DNA of 64,000 nucleotides, taken from the NCBI GenBank assembly GCA_964030475.1, contig CAXIPT010000025.1, positions 208,507-272,506 of the forward strand, written 5' to 3'. This DNA comes from Tethya wilhelma (Eukaryota; Porifera; Demospongiae; Tethyida; Tethyidae). Position numbers and translations under genes: made by a program. The notes below the pieces were generated by a model, which was given only the letters and a program-made list of their open reading frames with translations, was not told where the DNA came from and ran no database searches. Positions within the stretch are counted from its first letter, which is position 1, and each line of letters starts with the position of its first letter. Positions 21,140-30,835 of this stretch are shown here, piece by piece.

Positions 21140-22114
21140 GTGGCCTATCTCAGGGAGAGATTCAAAGGTCAAGAAATTTCTGAGGAGGGTTCAAAACTGC
21201 TCCTGGCATCATGGAGAGAAAAGTCATCCAAATCATATGACTCACTCTTCGGGGGATGGGTTCTCTGGTGTGACCAGAGGAACTCAGATCCCAATTCTGG
21301 CCCTGTGAGCGAAGTGGTCAACTTTCTGGCTGACCTGTTTAAGAAGGGTTACCAACATAGGTTGCTGAATGCCTACAGATCGGCCATCTCCTCGGTGCAA
21401 GAGAGGGTAGACGTGGTACCAGTGGGGCAGCACCCACTAGTGTCTAGACTTCTAAAGGGGGCATTCAACACACGCCCCCCTCAGCCTCGATATACCACAA
21501 CCTGGGATGTATCCCAGGTGCTGGCCCACCTGGAAGGTCTTGGAGAGAACTCATCTCTTCCCCTGCAGACCCTCACCCACAAATTGGTGATGCTGCTGGC
21601 CCTGACGAGGCCATCTCGAGCAGTTGATTTACAGCAACTCAATCTGCAATACAGACGATACGTCCCGGAAGGGGTGTACTTCAAGGCCACTAGCCTAGCA
21701 AAGCAGTCTAAAGTGGACAAACCATTGGCGGATTTCTTTTTCCCTTCCTTTCAGCAGAAACCCAGGCTGTGTCCTGTGGAAACATTGAGGGCATATGCAC
21801 AAGTGACAGGCTGCCTGCGCCAGTCAGAGGAACAGCAAAGACTGTTCATTACCACCATCAAACCACACAAACCGGTGGATTCATCCACAATAGCCAGATG
21901 GCTCCGGAGTATTCTGTCAGAAGCAGGTATCGACACTGGTACCTTCAAGGCCCACTCCACTTGGGGTGCAGCCGTGTCGGCAGCGGCCAATGCGGGTATC
22001 ACAGCGGCAGAGATAATGCAGGCAGCGGACTGGAACAATGAATCTACCTTCACGAAGTTTTATTACAAACCAGTCAATGATGTGAGGTTTGGGGAAGCTG
22101 TTCTGAGAAACTAG
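21140..22114 (+). CDS. DIRS tyrosine recombinase (copy 1), intact ORF but substituted active-site Arg
   Basis: A continuous 324-codon ORF. The N-terminal SAM-like part includes SWREKSSKSYDSLFGGWV and NFLADLFKKGYQHRLLNAYR. The catalytic domain carries LALTRPSRAVDLQQL (first Arg), KAHSTWGAAVSAAANAG and TFTKFYYKPV (Tyr nucleophile). DIRS and related recombinases normally have H-x-x-R in the second box; here it is H-S-T-W, a single-base CGG-to-TGG type change at about 21961-21966. The enzyme is therefore probably inactive although the frame is open. It partly overlaps the end of pol in another frame, as usual in DIRS. Confidence 0.9.
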   Translation: MAYLRERFKGQEISEEGSKLLLASWREKSSKSYDSLFGGWVLWCDQRNSDPNSGPVSEVVNFLADLFKKGYQHRLLNAYRSAISSVQERVDVVPVGQHPLVSRLLKGAFNTRPPQPRYTTTWDVSQVLAHLEGLGENSSLPLQTLTHKLVMLLALTRPSRAVDLQQLNLQYRRYVPEGVYFKATSLAKQSKVDKPLADFFFPSFQQKPRLCPVETLRAYAQVTGCLRQSEEQQRLFITTIKPHKPVDSSTIARWLRSILSEAGIDTGTFKAHSTWGAAVSAAANAGITAAEIMQAADWNNESTFTKFYYKPVNDVRFGEAVLRN

Positions 22115-22230
22115 CCACATGTAAAACAAGAAACAGCTACAAACCACCATAGTTGATATAGGAGACTGAGCATTATAACAGAATGGCTCAGACCACGGAG
22201 TGGTTGCCAGCTATTTTGGGTTATACGAAN

Positions 22231-23346
22231 CCAGAGGTGGAGCCCCAACTAGCCGTGTGGCCTATCTCAGGGAGAGATTCAAAGGTCAAGAAATTTCTGA
22301 GGAGGGTTCAAAACTGCTCCTGGCATCATGGTGAGAAAAGTCATCCAAATCATATGACTCACTCTTCGGGGGATGGGTTCTCTGGTGTGACCAGAGGAAC
22401 TCAGATCCCAATTCTGGCCCTGTGAGCGAAGTGGTCAACTTTCTGGCTGACCTGTTTAAGAAGGGTTACCAACATAGGTTGCTGAATGCCTACAGATCGG
22501 CCATCTCCTCGGTGCAAGAGAGGGTAGACGTGGTACCAGTGGGGCAGCACCCACTAGTGTCTAGACTTCTAAAGGGGGCATTCAACACACGCCCCCCTCA
22601 GCCTCGATATACCACAACCTGGGATGTATCCCAGGTGCTGGCCCACCTGGAAGGTCTTGGAGAGAACTCATCTCTTCCCCTGCAGACCCTCACCCACAAA
22701 TTGGTGATGCTGCTGGCCCTGACGAGGCCATCTCGAGCAGTTGATTTACAGCAACTCAATCTGCAATACAGACGATACGTCCCGGAAGGGGTGTACTTCA
22801 AGGCCACTAGCCTAGCAAAGCAGTCTAAAGTGGACAAACCATTGGCGGATTTCTTTTTCCCTTCCTTTCAGCAGAAACCCAGGCTGTGTCCTGTGGAAAC
22901 ATTGAGGGCATATGCACAAGTGACAGGCTGCCTGCGCCAGTCAGAGGAACAGCAAAGACTGTTCATTACCACCATCAAACCACACAAACCGGTGGATTCA
23001 TCCACAATAGCCAGATGGCTCCGGAGTATTCTGTCAGAAGCAGGTATCGACACTGGTACCTTCAAGGCCCACTCCACTTGGGGTGCAGCCGTGTCGGCAG
23101 CGGCCAATGCGGGTATCACAGCGGCAGAGATAATGCAGGCAGCGGACTGGAACAATGAATCTACCTTCACGAAGTTTTATTACAAACCAGTCAATGATGT
23201 GAGGTTTGGGGAAGCTGTTCTGAGAAACTAGCCACATGTAAAACAAGAAACAGCTACAAACCACCATAGTTGATATAGGAGACTGAGCATTATAACAGAA
23301 TGGCTCAGACCACGGAGTGGTTGCCAGCTATTCTGGGTTATACGAA
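22231..23346 (+). repeat. 1116-bp tandem duplicate of the DIRS tail after a single N
   Basis: Bases 22231-23346 repeat 21114-22229 at a constant offset of 1117. I noticed only two differences: A/T at 21215 against 22332, and T/C in CTATTTTGGG against CTATTCTGGG. The single N at 22230 sits exactly at the junction. This looks like two overlapping contigs, probably two haplotypes, laid end to end. Confidence 0.92.
22422..23231 (+). pseudogene. Second, 5'-truncated copy of the tyrosine recombinase
   Basis: Identical in protein sequence to the C-terminal 269 residues of the ORF at 21140-22114, including the H-S-T-W change. It results from the 1116-bp duplication and is unlikely to be a separate gene. 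Confidence 0.85.
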
Positions 23347-23369
23347 GAATGCGAGGTTGAGTATGTAAC
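23263..23369 (+). repeat. Internal complementary region of the DIRS element
   Basis: GTTGATATAGGAGACTGAGC is the complement of the element's left tip (16456-16480). The following ACAGAATGGCTCAGACCACG through TATACGAAGAATGCGAGG is the complement of its right tip (about 24003-24080). A truncated earlier copy ends at the N at 22230. Confidence 0.88.
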
Positions 23370-23831
23370 AGACTACCACCCTAGTAGCTGTTAACTTGCA
23401 AGCAAGTATTATGAATTGACAGAGAGAGAGAGAGTAAATAAGTTTCTTTTTCAATATTACCAAAAATCACACCAGACTAACTAAAGTTCACAAGTTAAAA
23501 GAGAAAAACAACTCAAGGTGTAAGAGTATTCAGTTAACACATAAAACTAAAGAAAAACAATTATTACCTAATCATTACATCACTGAAGTAAAGTTGAAAG
23601 TTAAACAGAATACTACTAACACAATAATAACTACAACAAACAAACTATAACAGTCATAGTCAGTTAAGCAATTATCCATACATTACCAGTCTATCACAGA
23701 GTATATCAACTTTCCCACCTCTATGCCCCCCCAGTTGATACACACACAAGGTGCCTCAACAATTGGGCAAACGAAAAAAAAAAAGAAAAAAAAACATATA
23801 AGGTAACATACTGAAACACAAGAATGGGTGT

Positions 23832-24012
23832 GAGGTCGCTATAAAAAAGGCCGGAGTGCAATAAGTGCAGGCGGGTTTTATAGAAGAGACGTGTCAAAAT
23901 GTCAGCTGACCGGAAAATGACATCACAGTTCCGGTCGATAATGAGATTCATAGTGTTGCTACTAAGGAGCTGTATGAGCTAGAACTAAAGAGGCCAATAC
24001 CATAGTTGATAT
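23832..24012 (-). repeat. Right inverted terminal repeat of the DIRS element
   Basis: Inverse copy of 16473-16641, differing by scattered substitutions. It includes GGCGGGTTTTATAGAAGAGA and ends ATACCATAGTTGATATA. Confidence 0.9.
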
Positions 24013-24080
24013 ACTCGACCTCGCATTCTTCGTATAACCCAAAATAGCTGGCAACCACTCCGTGGTCTGAGCCATTCTGT

Positions 24081-25412
24081 AATTATAATGCACAAAGAGC
24101 AGTTTCTATTTAATGCACACCCATTTCAAGATTAAACACAAATCAAAAATTTCTAAATATGAAAATGTGTAGATGTAGACCAAATTTAGTGATAGAAATA
24201 TTGAAACTGAAAATCACTTCTTTGTTGGGTAAAATGCGTACTTTCCTATATATTTTTTGTTTGCCGATTTGGTAGAAATTAAAAGTCATGTGACTAAGAT
24301 TATGGATTCAGTTTGTTTGAAGTATATTACTTAAGAATATTTCTTGTTTCTGTGGCTATATCTAGTAACAAAGTTACAGCCTTTTTACATAATTTTTCGG
24401 TTAATTAGAAATACTTTTCCTTGAGCCCCTGGTTTTGCAAGTATGATGTATCCACTTAGGTGAATGTTGAGATCTGTACAAATTAGCATCTTCACACAAA
24501 TCCTCAATATCTTTCCAATTTCCCTGTGTTAGTTCAGTTCGTACAAACCTCTTTGTAACTGGTATAAGAACCATCCATCTTCAAGTCTTCTCTCGTTGAG
24601 TTTCCAGCTACTACCATTTGAATTTTAGACTCACTTAAAGCAATCATGATACTTCATTAATCTGTCTTTATCCAATGTGGCATGTAAAGAATTATAGCTT
24701 GGCTTTCAAACGTAACCCCAGCGTGTACAATTTGATGTGTTATCTGGTCATGTAGCCTTAACTCAAAAACAGTCTGTGAGGTTACTTGAAAATACTTAGA
24801 TTTGTTAGGATCAAAAAAGAACTGTTCCTTATTCTCACATAACTGAATGTTTTTGGAAGCTACTATGGTGAATTATGGCTATACATTGAGAACATGTACC
24901 AGTGTATGAAGCAGCTACAAGGGTACCTTGAGTGGTATGCACAACTGGAAAGGATAGACGATTTCTGCCAAAAAAAAATTATACGATTTTTACAGTATAC
25001 ATTCAAAAGAAAAGAAATATTCAACAAACATGAATTAGCAATACCCACTTAATAAAAACTTTCTTGCCACAACAAGTAAGGCAAAGAATGAGTCATATGA
25101 AGCCTGTCTTTGTCCCATCTGTGAACATAGTCTCATTGCAAGAGTTGTGGTTGATTGAACAAGTGTGGACTTGTGTACCATTCAACATTTCAGTTACATT
25201 CACTACCATCAAACTCATGGATTTTAACATTTCCAATATGATCTATTATGATATGCATGCATTATATTACAGTCATTAATTTTAAATGCAAAATCATAAA
25301 ATACATGACGTAGATATTTCATACGTATAATTTATATCCAAAAACTAATGTGATTTGTGCATACTTGTTAGTCTCTTAAAGCTTTCAGAAGAGTATCTAT
25401 TTGCTTTCTTTT
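24081..25412. other. Gene-free stretch
   Basis: AT-rich. ORFs are short and without motifs. No element termini recognised. Confidence 0.5.
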
Positions 25413-25427
25413 TGTTATGTATGTATN
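25413..25427 (+). other. LTR-like 14-mer running into a single N
   Basis: TGTTATGTATGTAT at 25413-25426 equals the first 14 bases of the gypsy LTR at 25897 and is followed by N at 25427. A second copy of the LTR or whole element may have been collapsed at this join. Confidence 0.6.
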
Positions 25428-25550
25428 GTGCCCGTGTTTGGCTATGCCACTGTATGTGTGCATGAAACACCAGATTTATTAATATTCCCTTATTAGGAAT
25501 GATGCCTATTCCTGTTTCCAATAGGTGTTAAACACCATGTTTCATTAGCA

Positions 25551-25640
25551 CTAGCATGATGTAGTACATCAAGAGGGCGAGCCTGAGCACGTTATTTGTG
25601 GGAAGAGATCGCGCTGTATATTCTTGCGCATGCGCAAAAT
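25551..25640 (-). mobile_element. Helitron 3'-terminal fragment
   Basis: On the minus strand this ends GATGTACTACATC (a short hairpin), ATG, CTAG at 25551. A 3-nt spacer between hairpin and a CTRR end fits a Helitron 3' terminus. About 85 bp match the end of the degenerate Helitron at 43605-43691, including the GGGCGAGCCTGAGC subterminal motif. Confidence 0.65.
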
Positions 25641-25699
25641 GTCTAGGAAACACGTGCTGTTGAGAGAGGCCTCTAGGAGCTACAAAAGGGAGACCAGTC

Positions 25700-25896
25700 A
25701 TGAAGCGTGCCGGTGGAGCTGAGTTATCCTCAGATGAAGAGGAAAAGTGTGTTTCTTCATTAAAGAAAGCTAGGAAAAACACCAGCGTTTATGGAATCGT
25801 GCAAAATGTATCTCCTGTCAAGAAATCTAAAGCCAGTGACACTAAGTGGTTCGAATGCGTGCTTTCAGATGAAACCTCGTCAATGAGGGTTGTTTT
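25700..25896 (+). CDS. First exon of an OB-fold-like protein, cut by a gypsy LTR
   Basis: ATG at 25700 follows a GC-rich region with CGCATGCGC (NRF1-like) at about 25626. The protein begins MKRAGGAELSSDEEEK, has a basic linker and then VYGIVQNVSPVKKSK, TKWFECVLSDETSSMRVV. The strand pattern resembles the first strands of an RPA-type OB fold (single-strand DNA binding). The ORF runs into the LTR starting at 25897 and is therefore truncated. It begins 145 bp from a Helitron 3' end and points away from it; Helitrons sometimes encode RPA-like proteins, so it may be element cargo. Alternatively it is a host gene. Function unproven. Confidence 0.5.
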
Positions 25897-26097
25897 TGTT
25901 ATGTATGTATGTAGAACTTTGAGTTTTATTGTATGGAATCAGACATGTCTTTAATTATTTATTGTTACCGGTACTTCCTGTGTTATTTCCTGTATGTGTA
26001 CTTTTAAATGCTACACTTGATTTATTGTCTCAGTCTTATCACAGTCTTATAAATGGTCAAATGGTACCACTGTTAATGTTAAAATAAGGACATAACA
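25897..26097 (+). repeat. 5' LTR of the gypsy element
   Basis: TG...CA ends, 201 bp. Compared with the 3' LTR it has a two- to three-base length difference (AAATGCTACACTT against AAATACACTT) and about six substitutions. Confidence 0.95.
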
Positions 26098-26099
26098 GA

Positions 26100-26826
26100 A
26101 TGGCGACTAGTTATATAGGTACGCCAGGACCGTTCAACCCAGCTAATGGAGACAACTGGAACGTCTGCAAAGACCAGTTCGATCATTTTTTGAAAGCAAA
26201 CGGCGTAACTGACACCGACAAGAAAGTGAATCTGCTACTGGCATTGATAGGCACAGAGACGTTCAAACTGGCAACAAATTTAGTAGCACCTAAGAAGCTT
26301 GCTGATCTATCGTATGAGTCAGTAACGAAGAAGCTGTCAAGACCACTTCAAACCAAAGCCAAACAAGATTGCAGAACGTTTTCATTTTCACAAACGGCAA
26401 GAGAAAGTATCGCTGACTACCTGGCAGAGTTGAGAAGACTAGCCGTTACCTGCGAGTTTGGTACATTCTTGGACCAAGCACTTTTGGACAAGCTGGTCTG
26501 TGGTCTGGACAAAGAACCCATTCAGAGACGGCTCTTAGCGGAAAGCGACCTAACATTGGAAAAAGCACTAATGCTAGCACAAAGTATGGAAGTAGCAGCG
26601 AAGAGCGCAAAGGAAATCCAAACAACACCAAATAGTAAAATTGTGGTGCAGAAAGTCACGCAACAGACTCAGTCATGTTATTGATGCCTGGGAACAAACC
26701 ACACTCCAATGCGATGCAGGTACAAGAACACTAGATGTAATAACTGTAGAGTTATTGGACACTTAGCTAGGGCCTGCACTAAAGCACAAACCAGTAAACC
26801 TGGAAATACCGACAAGCAAAACTCCT
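26100..26826 (+). pseudogene. Gypsy gag with two zinc knuckles
   Basis: Begins MATSYIGTPGPFNPANGDNW three bases after the LTR. The capsid-like part has DYLAELRRLAVTCEFG and LLDKLVCGLDKEPIQRRLL, common in invertebrate gypsy gag. A TGA at 26682 replaces one residue inside the first knuckle (CY-stop-C...H...C). A second knuckle CNNCRVIGHLARAC follows, and another stop lies at 26826. No primer-binding site was confirmed in the two bases between LTR and ATG, so the PBS probably overlaps the gag start. Confidence 0.85.
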
Positions 26827-26879
26827 AACAGCGCCATCGGCGTACTGGTAAACACAAGACACACCAAGTCGAAGCTACA

Positions 26880-28560
26880 ACTGAGGAAACCCAAGCACAC
26901 TATTCTGAAGAAGATACTGATGTTGCAGACATAGTGCAAGTACAAGCTGTTTCCCAAGTAACTCCAAAAAGCTACAAATTATCAGTAGAAGTGAATGGCA
27001 CACCAATTACTATGGAATTGGACACTGGAGCAGCTGTGAGTTTGGTCAGTGAAGCCACATGGGCAGACAGATTTGGAAAACCACAATTACAACCTTCCCA
27101 CATCATGCTGCAGAGCTACCCAAACAGAAGCCTCAAAGTGCTAGGTGAGTGCTCAATGGTAGTGAGAGTACAAGGGAAAGATGCCACATTACCCCTAGTT
27201 GTAGTAAAGGGGAGTGGAAGTGCATTGTTTGGTAGAAATTGGCTAGAGAAAATACAGCTGAACTGGATGGAGAAAACGCAAACAAATGAGATTACCAGGC
27301 CAGCAAAGAAAATACCTTCTGATGTACAGAAAATGGCTCAAAAGTATGCAAAGGTATTCCAAGAGGGTATGGGGGCTTGTAAGAATGTGAAAGCCCATTT
27401 ACATGTAAAACCTGATGCAAAACCTCGCTTTTTTTGGCCAAGACCAATTCCCCTTAGTATGAGGCCAAAGTGGAGGAGGAATTGGAGAGGAAAGAGAAAT
27501 AGGGTATATTGAGGTCTCCAATTGGGCAGCACCCATAGTACCTGTACCCAAACCTGATGGGAGCGTAAGGGTACGTGGTGATTACAAAGTTACCATCAAT
27601 CCTAACCTAGACGTTAATCAGTACCCTTTACCAAGAGCAGAAGAGTTATTGTCTACTCTAAATGGAGGAGAACAGTTCACCAAACTTGATCTCTCAGAGG
27701 CTTACTTGCAGATTGAATTGGACGAGGAATCCAAACAATACCTCGTAATTAACACTCACAAAGGCCTCTACCGAATGACTCGATTACCATATGGAGTAGC
27801 ATCTGCCCCTGCCATATTCCAGCAGATAATGGACCAGATCTTGCCAAAGATACCTGGAATAGCATGTTTCATTGATGATATTATCATCACAGAGAAGGAT
27901 AGAGCTGAACACCTGGAACGGTTAGAAGCAGTTCTAAAGAGCCTTGCAGAGTCCAATCTTCGCCTGAAACTACGGAAATGTGAATTCATGAAGGACTCTG
28001 TTGATTACCTAGGTCAGATTGTCAGCAAGGAGGGTATCAGCCCCTCCCCGAAGAAAGTTGAAGCAATCTTGGAGGTCAAGCCGTCTCAAAACATCAGTGA
28101 GCTCAGATCGTTTTTGGGAATGGTAAACCACTATGGAAAGTTTGTTGAATTCTTGGCTAATCTCAGTGCTCCACTGAACACCTTGTTGAAGAAGGATGTA
28201 AAGTGGAACTGGACAGCAGAATGTCAAAGAGCATTTGAGCAGATCAAGAAAGCACTTACTACCACACCTGTACTAGCTCACTATGATTCAAGCTTGCCCC
28301 TCGGAATAGCTTGTGATGCTAGTGCAGTCGGAATTGGAGCAGTGCTGTTTCACCGATATGAAGATGGCAGTGAAACGTATGCCTCGAAGAGCTTGACAAC
28401 AGCGGAGAGGAACTATTCTCAGATTGAACGAGAAGCACTTAGTATTATATACGGAGTCAAGAAGTTTCACCAATACTTGTACGGCCGAAAATTTCTGCTG
28501 CTGACAGACCACAAGCCTCTTCTTGAAATTTTCGGGGAACACAAAGGTATCCCAGTGATG
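26880..28560 (+). pseudogene. Gypsy protease, RT and RNase H
   Basis: Protease has MELDTGAAVSLVSE. A frame change near 27470-27510 breaks the link into RT. RT reads SNWAAPIVPVPKPDGSVRV, FTKLDLSEAYLQIELDEE, RLPYGVASAPAIFQQIMD and FIDDIIIT (catalytic DD, with Phe in place of the common Tyr). RNase H follows with GIACDASAVGIGAVLF, EREALSIIYGVKKFHQYLYG and LLTDHKPLL. It stops where the inverted segment starts at about 28561. Confidence 0.9.
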
Positions 28561-28757
28561 GCAGCTAGCTGCATCTAGTGGTGACTGGTTTAAGTAGGCT
28601 TCCTGAACCTTGTGGACCACTTCATGTTGTGTTTGATACTTTTCAAACTGGGTATCAGTTGGTCCTGGGAGTCTTAAAAGGCAGTCTGCATTTCCATGTT
28701 GTTTCGTAGGGACGTACTCAATGGTGTATGAGTATGCTGTCAATATGATGGCCCACC
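28561..28757 (-). other. Inverted segment within gypsy RNase H / linker
   Basis: Minus-strand reading gives LQRWAIILTAYSYTIEYVP, HGNADCLLRLPGP and HEVVHKVQEAYLNQSPLD, which is the missing C-terminus of RNase H and the start of the linker to integrase. The plus strand resumes PPLQSEYVLTEIHGGHTG at 28752. Both breakpoints lie in inverted matches: the perfect palindrome GCAGCTAGCTGC at 28561-28572, and CCACCTCTGCAG, which read in reverse also encodes LQRW. Confidence 0.88.
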
Positions 28758-29740
28758 TCTGCAGTCGGAGTATGTGCTAACAGAGATCCACGGAGGACAC
28801 ACTGGTGTGGTCAAAATGAAGTCAATTGCCCGAATGCATGTGTGGTGGCCAGGGATAGATCTTGAAATCGAAAAATGTGTAAGTGAATGTAAAATGTGTC
28901 AGAGAAATTCGAGAAACCCACAAACAGCACCCGTCCACCCATGGGAGAGACCAGGGAAACCTTGGAAACGTGTACACCTGGACTCCATTTCTAGACAAAA
29001 TATGGTTGATTGTTGTGGATGCCGAAACAAAGTGGCCAGAAGTGGTTCAAATGCAAACAACAACTGCCAGCAGAACTGTTGAGGTTCTGAGGTCACTCTT
29101 CTCTCGTTATGGCATTCCAAACCAACTTGTTTCAGACAATGGGCCGCAGTTTGTATCGGAGGAATACAACACCTTTTGTGTACAAAATGGAATTCAACGC
29201 ACATTGGTCGCTCCATACCATCCCAGATCAAATGGAGAAGCCGAAAGATTTGTACAAACGTTTAAGTATGCTATGAAGAAAGTGAACTCTAAGGAGATCC
29301 AGGTAGCACTCTGTCAGTTCCTTATCCGTTACCGGACAACACCCCATTCCGTCACTGGAAAGACACCTGCTGAGATGATGTTTGGTAGACAACCCAGAAC
29401 ACGGTTAGATCTACTACACCCAACTGAGAAGCAAAAACTAAAACAAACGAACAAAGAAGTAAACGTACCAAGGAGTCTAGACATGGGAGAAGCAGTCTGG
29501 ATGCGAATGTACAGACAGCGACAGAAGTGGGTGCCTGGAGTTGTGACCGGAAAAACAGGTCCATTGAGTTACACAGTAATTGCTAATGGCCTTAATCACA
29601 AGAGGCACATTGATCAGTTGAAGAAAAGAAGTGGAACAGTGAAGAGTTTTTCTATTCTCTGCCAACAGAACAAGATCCAGAACATGCCCGTCAGGAGTTG
29701 CTACCGAACGAACAACCCACCGGTTGCCGTTATAACCTAA
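28758..29740 (+). pseudogene. Gypsy integrase
   Basis: The HHCC zinc-binding module is HGGHTGVVKM and CVSECKMCQR. A frame change near 28990 precedes the catalytic core. The core has IVVDAETKWPEVVQM (first Asp), SDNGPQFVSEEY (second Asp) and HPRSNGEAERFVQTF (Glu), a full D,D-35-E set. The C-terminal part includes TPHSVTGKTPAEMMFGR and VTGKTGPLSYTVI, a GPF/Y-like module. Open to the stop at 29740. Confidence 0.9.
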
Positions 29741-29805
29741 GAACAAATAGACCTCCTCCAGAATGTTTTGGAACTTAGGCACTATTAAGTTAAGGCGGAA
29801 GGAGG

Positions 29806-30003
29806 TGTTATGTATGTATGTAGAACTTTGAGTTTTATTGTATAGAATCAGACATGTCTTCAATTATTTATTGTTACCGGTACTTCCTGTGTTATTTCCT
29901 GTACGTGTACTTTTAAATACACTTGATTTATTGTCTCAGTCTTATCACAGTCTTATGAATGGTCAAATGGTACCACTGTTAATGTTAAACTAAGGACATA
30001 ACA
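29806..30003 (+). repeat. 3' LTR of the gypsy element
   Basis: 198 bp, same ends as the 5' LTR, preceded by the purine-rich AAGGCGGAAGGAGG polypurine tract at 29791-29804. Confidence 0.95.
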
Positions 30004-30171
30004 CTTTCTTCTTTCAGAGTCATCATGATTCCAAGTGTAATGATCTCCATCTAACTTTGGAGTTTGAACTTTTACAACAATTTTTACATTGCTGACTGTA
30101 GTATGTAGGGAAATTAGAGGAACTAGTTCTAAACAGTACCCTCTGTGTACCCAGATGTGTACCCAGATGTG

Positions 30172-30660
30172 TACTTATCTACCTAAATCAAGTTTGAGTT
30201 CTTTCAGTTTGTTGTCTTGCTATAGGTGGTCGAGCAGGTGGTACAACAGAAAAACTCTCGATGATTGGCAACAAATGAGTCACATCCATTAACTACGAAA
30301 TGACGAGCTTTCACCAATTCTATGAATATTTGTAGCTTCGAATCTAATAGTAATAATTCACTGAATGATGCCACATAATATATTTCACCTTGTTCAATGG
30401 CTGAGAATGTGAAACAGCTAACAAAATTGTAGCAGCTGTGCTTTGCCAATAATATCCTCTACTGTCAAATGAAAGACTTGGTAAAGAAGATACAATCTGA
30501 TCAAACTCCAAATTACACGAGCTATCCTCTTCAAATTCTTGTTGGCTGTTCATGATGGAGGTCCAGCTGCTTAGGGGCGCTAAACTTTTACCTTTCAACG
30601 CGCACTCATAATTGATTATGTCAGTGCGTGTGCAGATACATATTTTGATAGCTAGCTACA
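30172..30660. repeat. Empty-site copy of a dispersed repeat that elsewhere carries two hAT insertions
   Basis: This 490-bp stretch matches 51563-51663, continues at 54049-54452, and the left end of the second hAT marks where that match stops. It shows the uninterrupted sequence GATGATTGGCAACAAATG and so proves the insertion and 8-bp duplication of the hAT at 51664-54048. Confidence 0.9.
30430..30554 (-). CDS. First exon of an unrecognised gene, present in two copies
   Basis: On the minus strand an ATG near 30554 opens MNSQQEFEEDSSCNLEFDQI, then VSSLPSLSFDSRGYYW, ending at AAG|GTGAAA. The second copy (about 54230-54356) keeps the N-terminal text with a few changes but diverges after RGYYW. 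Conservation of reading frame between copies suggests that it was coding. No domain recognised. Confidence 0.4.
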
Positions 30661-30748
30661 TCAATCATGAGATTTTTAGCCAGTACAGGCATAGATAATA
30701 CCATTGTCCATTTTGTGCATTATTTACAAAGATAAGATTCACACATAC

Positions 30749-30835
30749 CTCCTGGGGCTTTAACTTCCAAAAAAGGTTGAGTAAGACGACCTTCTCGTTC
30801 ATCATGATACCAACTACCACTTTTTGGCGTACTAG
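30749..30835 (-). CDS. Possible internal exon, unrecognised
   Basis: Minus-strand reading PKSGSWYHDEREGRL, then QPFLEVKAPG, ends at GGAG|GTATGT. The frame is open and protein-like, but neither the acceptor nor a neighbouring exon can be established. Confidence 0.25.

Larger units (their letters stand above)
16456..24080 (+). mobile_element. DIRS-type tyrosine-recombinase retrotransposon with ITRs and internal complementary region
   Basis: Left ITR (about 16473-16641) and right ITR (about 23832-24012) are inverted copies of one another, including the promoter-like TTCTATAAAACCCGCCTGC. Beyond them the left tip AATGCTCAGTCTCC and the right tip GAGCCATTCTGT are both found, complemented, side by side at 23263-23369. 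That is the internal complementary region that DIRS elements use to circularise. Between lie gag, RT/RNase H/methyltransferase and tyrosine recombinase genes. No target duplication is expected for DIRS. Two insertions and a tail duplication bring the span to 7.6 kb. Confidence 0.93.
25897..30003 (+). mobile_element. Ty3/gypsy LTR retrotransposon with both LTRs
   Basis: Two LTRs of 201 and 198 bp (25897-26097 and 29806-30003), both starting TGTTATGTATG and ending GACATAACA, differ at only a handful of sites, indicating a fairly recent insertion. Between them are gag with zinc knuckles, protease, RT, RNase H and integrase in the Ty3/gypsy order (integrase last). No envelope gene. Flanks GTTTT and CTTTC do not form a clear 5-bp duplication. 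The coding region is broken by stops, frameshifts and an internal inversion. Confidence 0.95.

Noticed and set aside
25892..25896. 5-bp target duplication of the gypsy element
   Set aside because: GTTTT on the left and CTTTC on the right do not match, so a duplication cannot be claimed.
28288..28743. 151-codon minus-strand ORF inside the gypsy element as a separate antisense gene
   Set aside because: Its first part is the inverted RNase H segment of the element itself; the remainder is antisense of RNase H.
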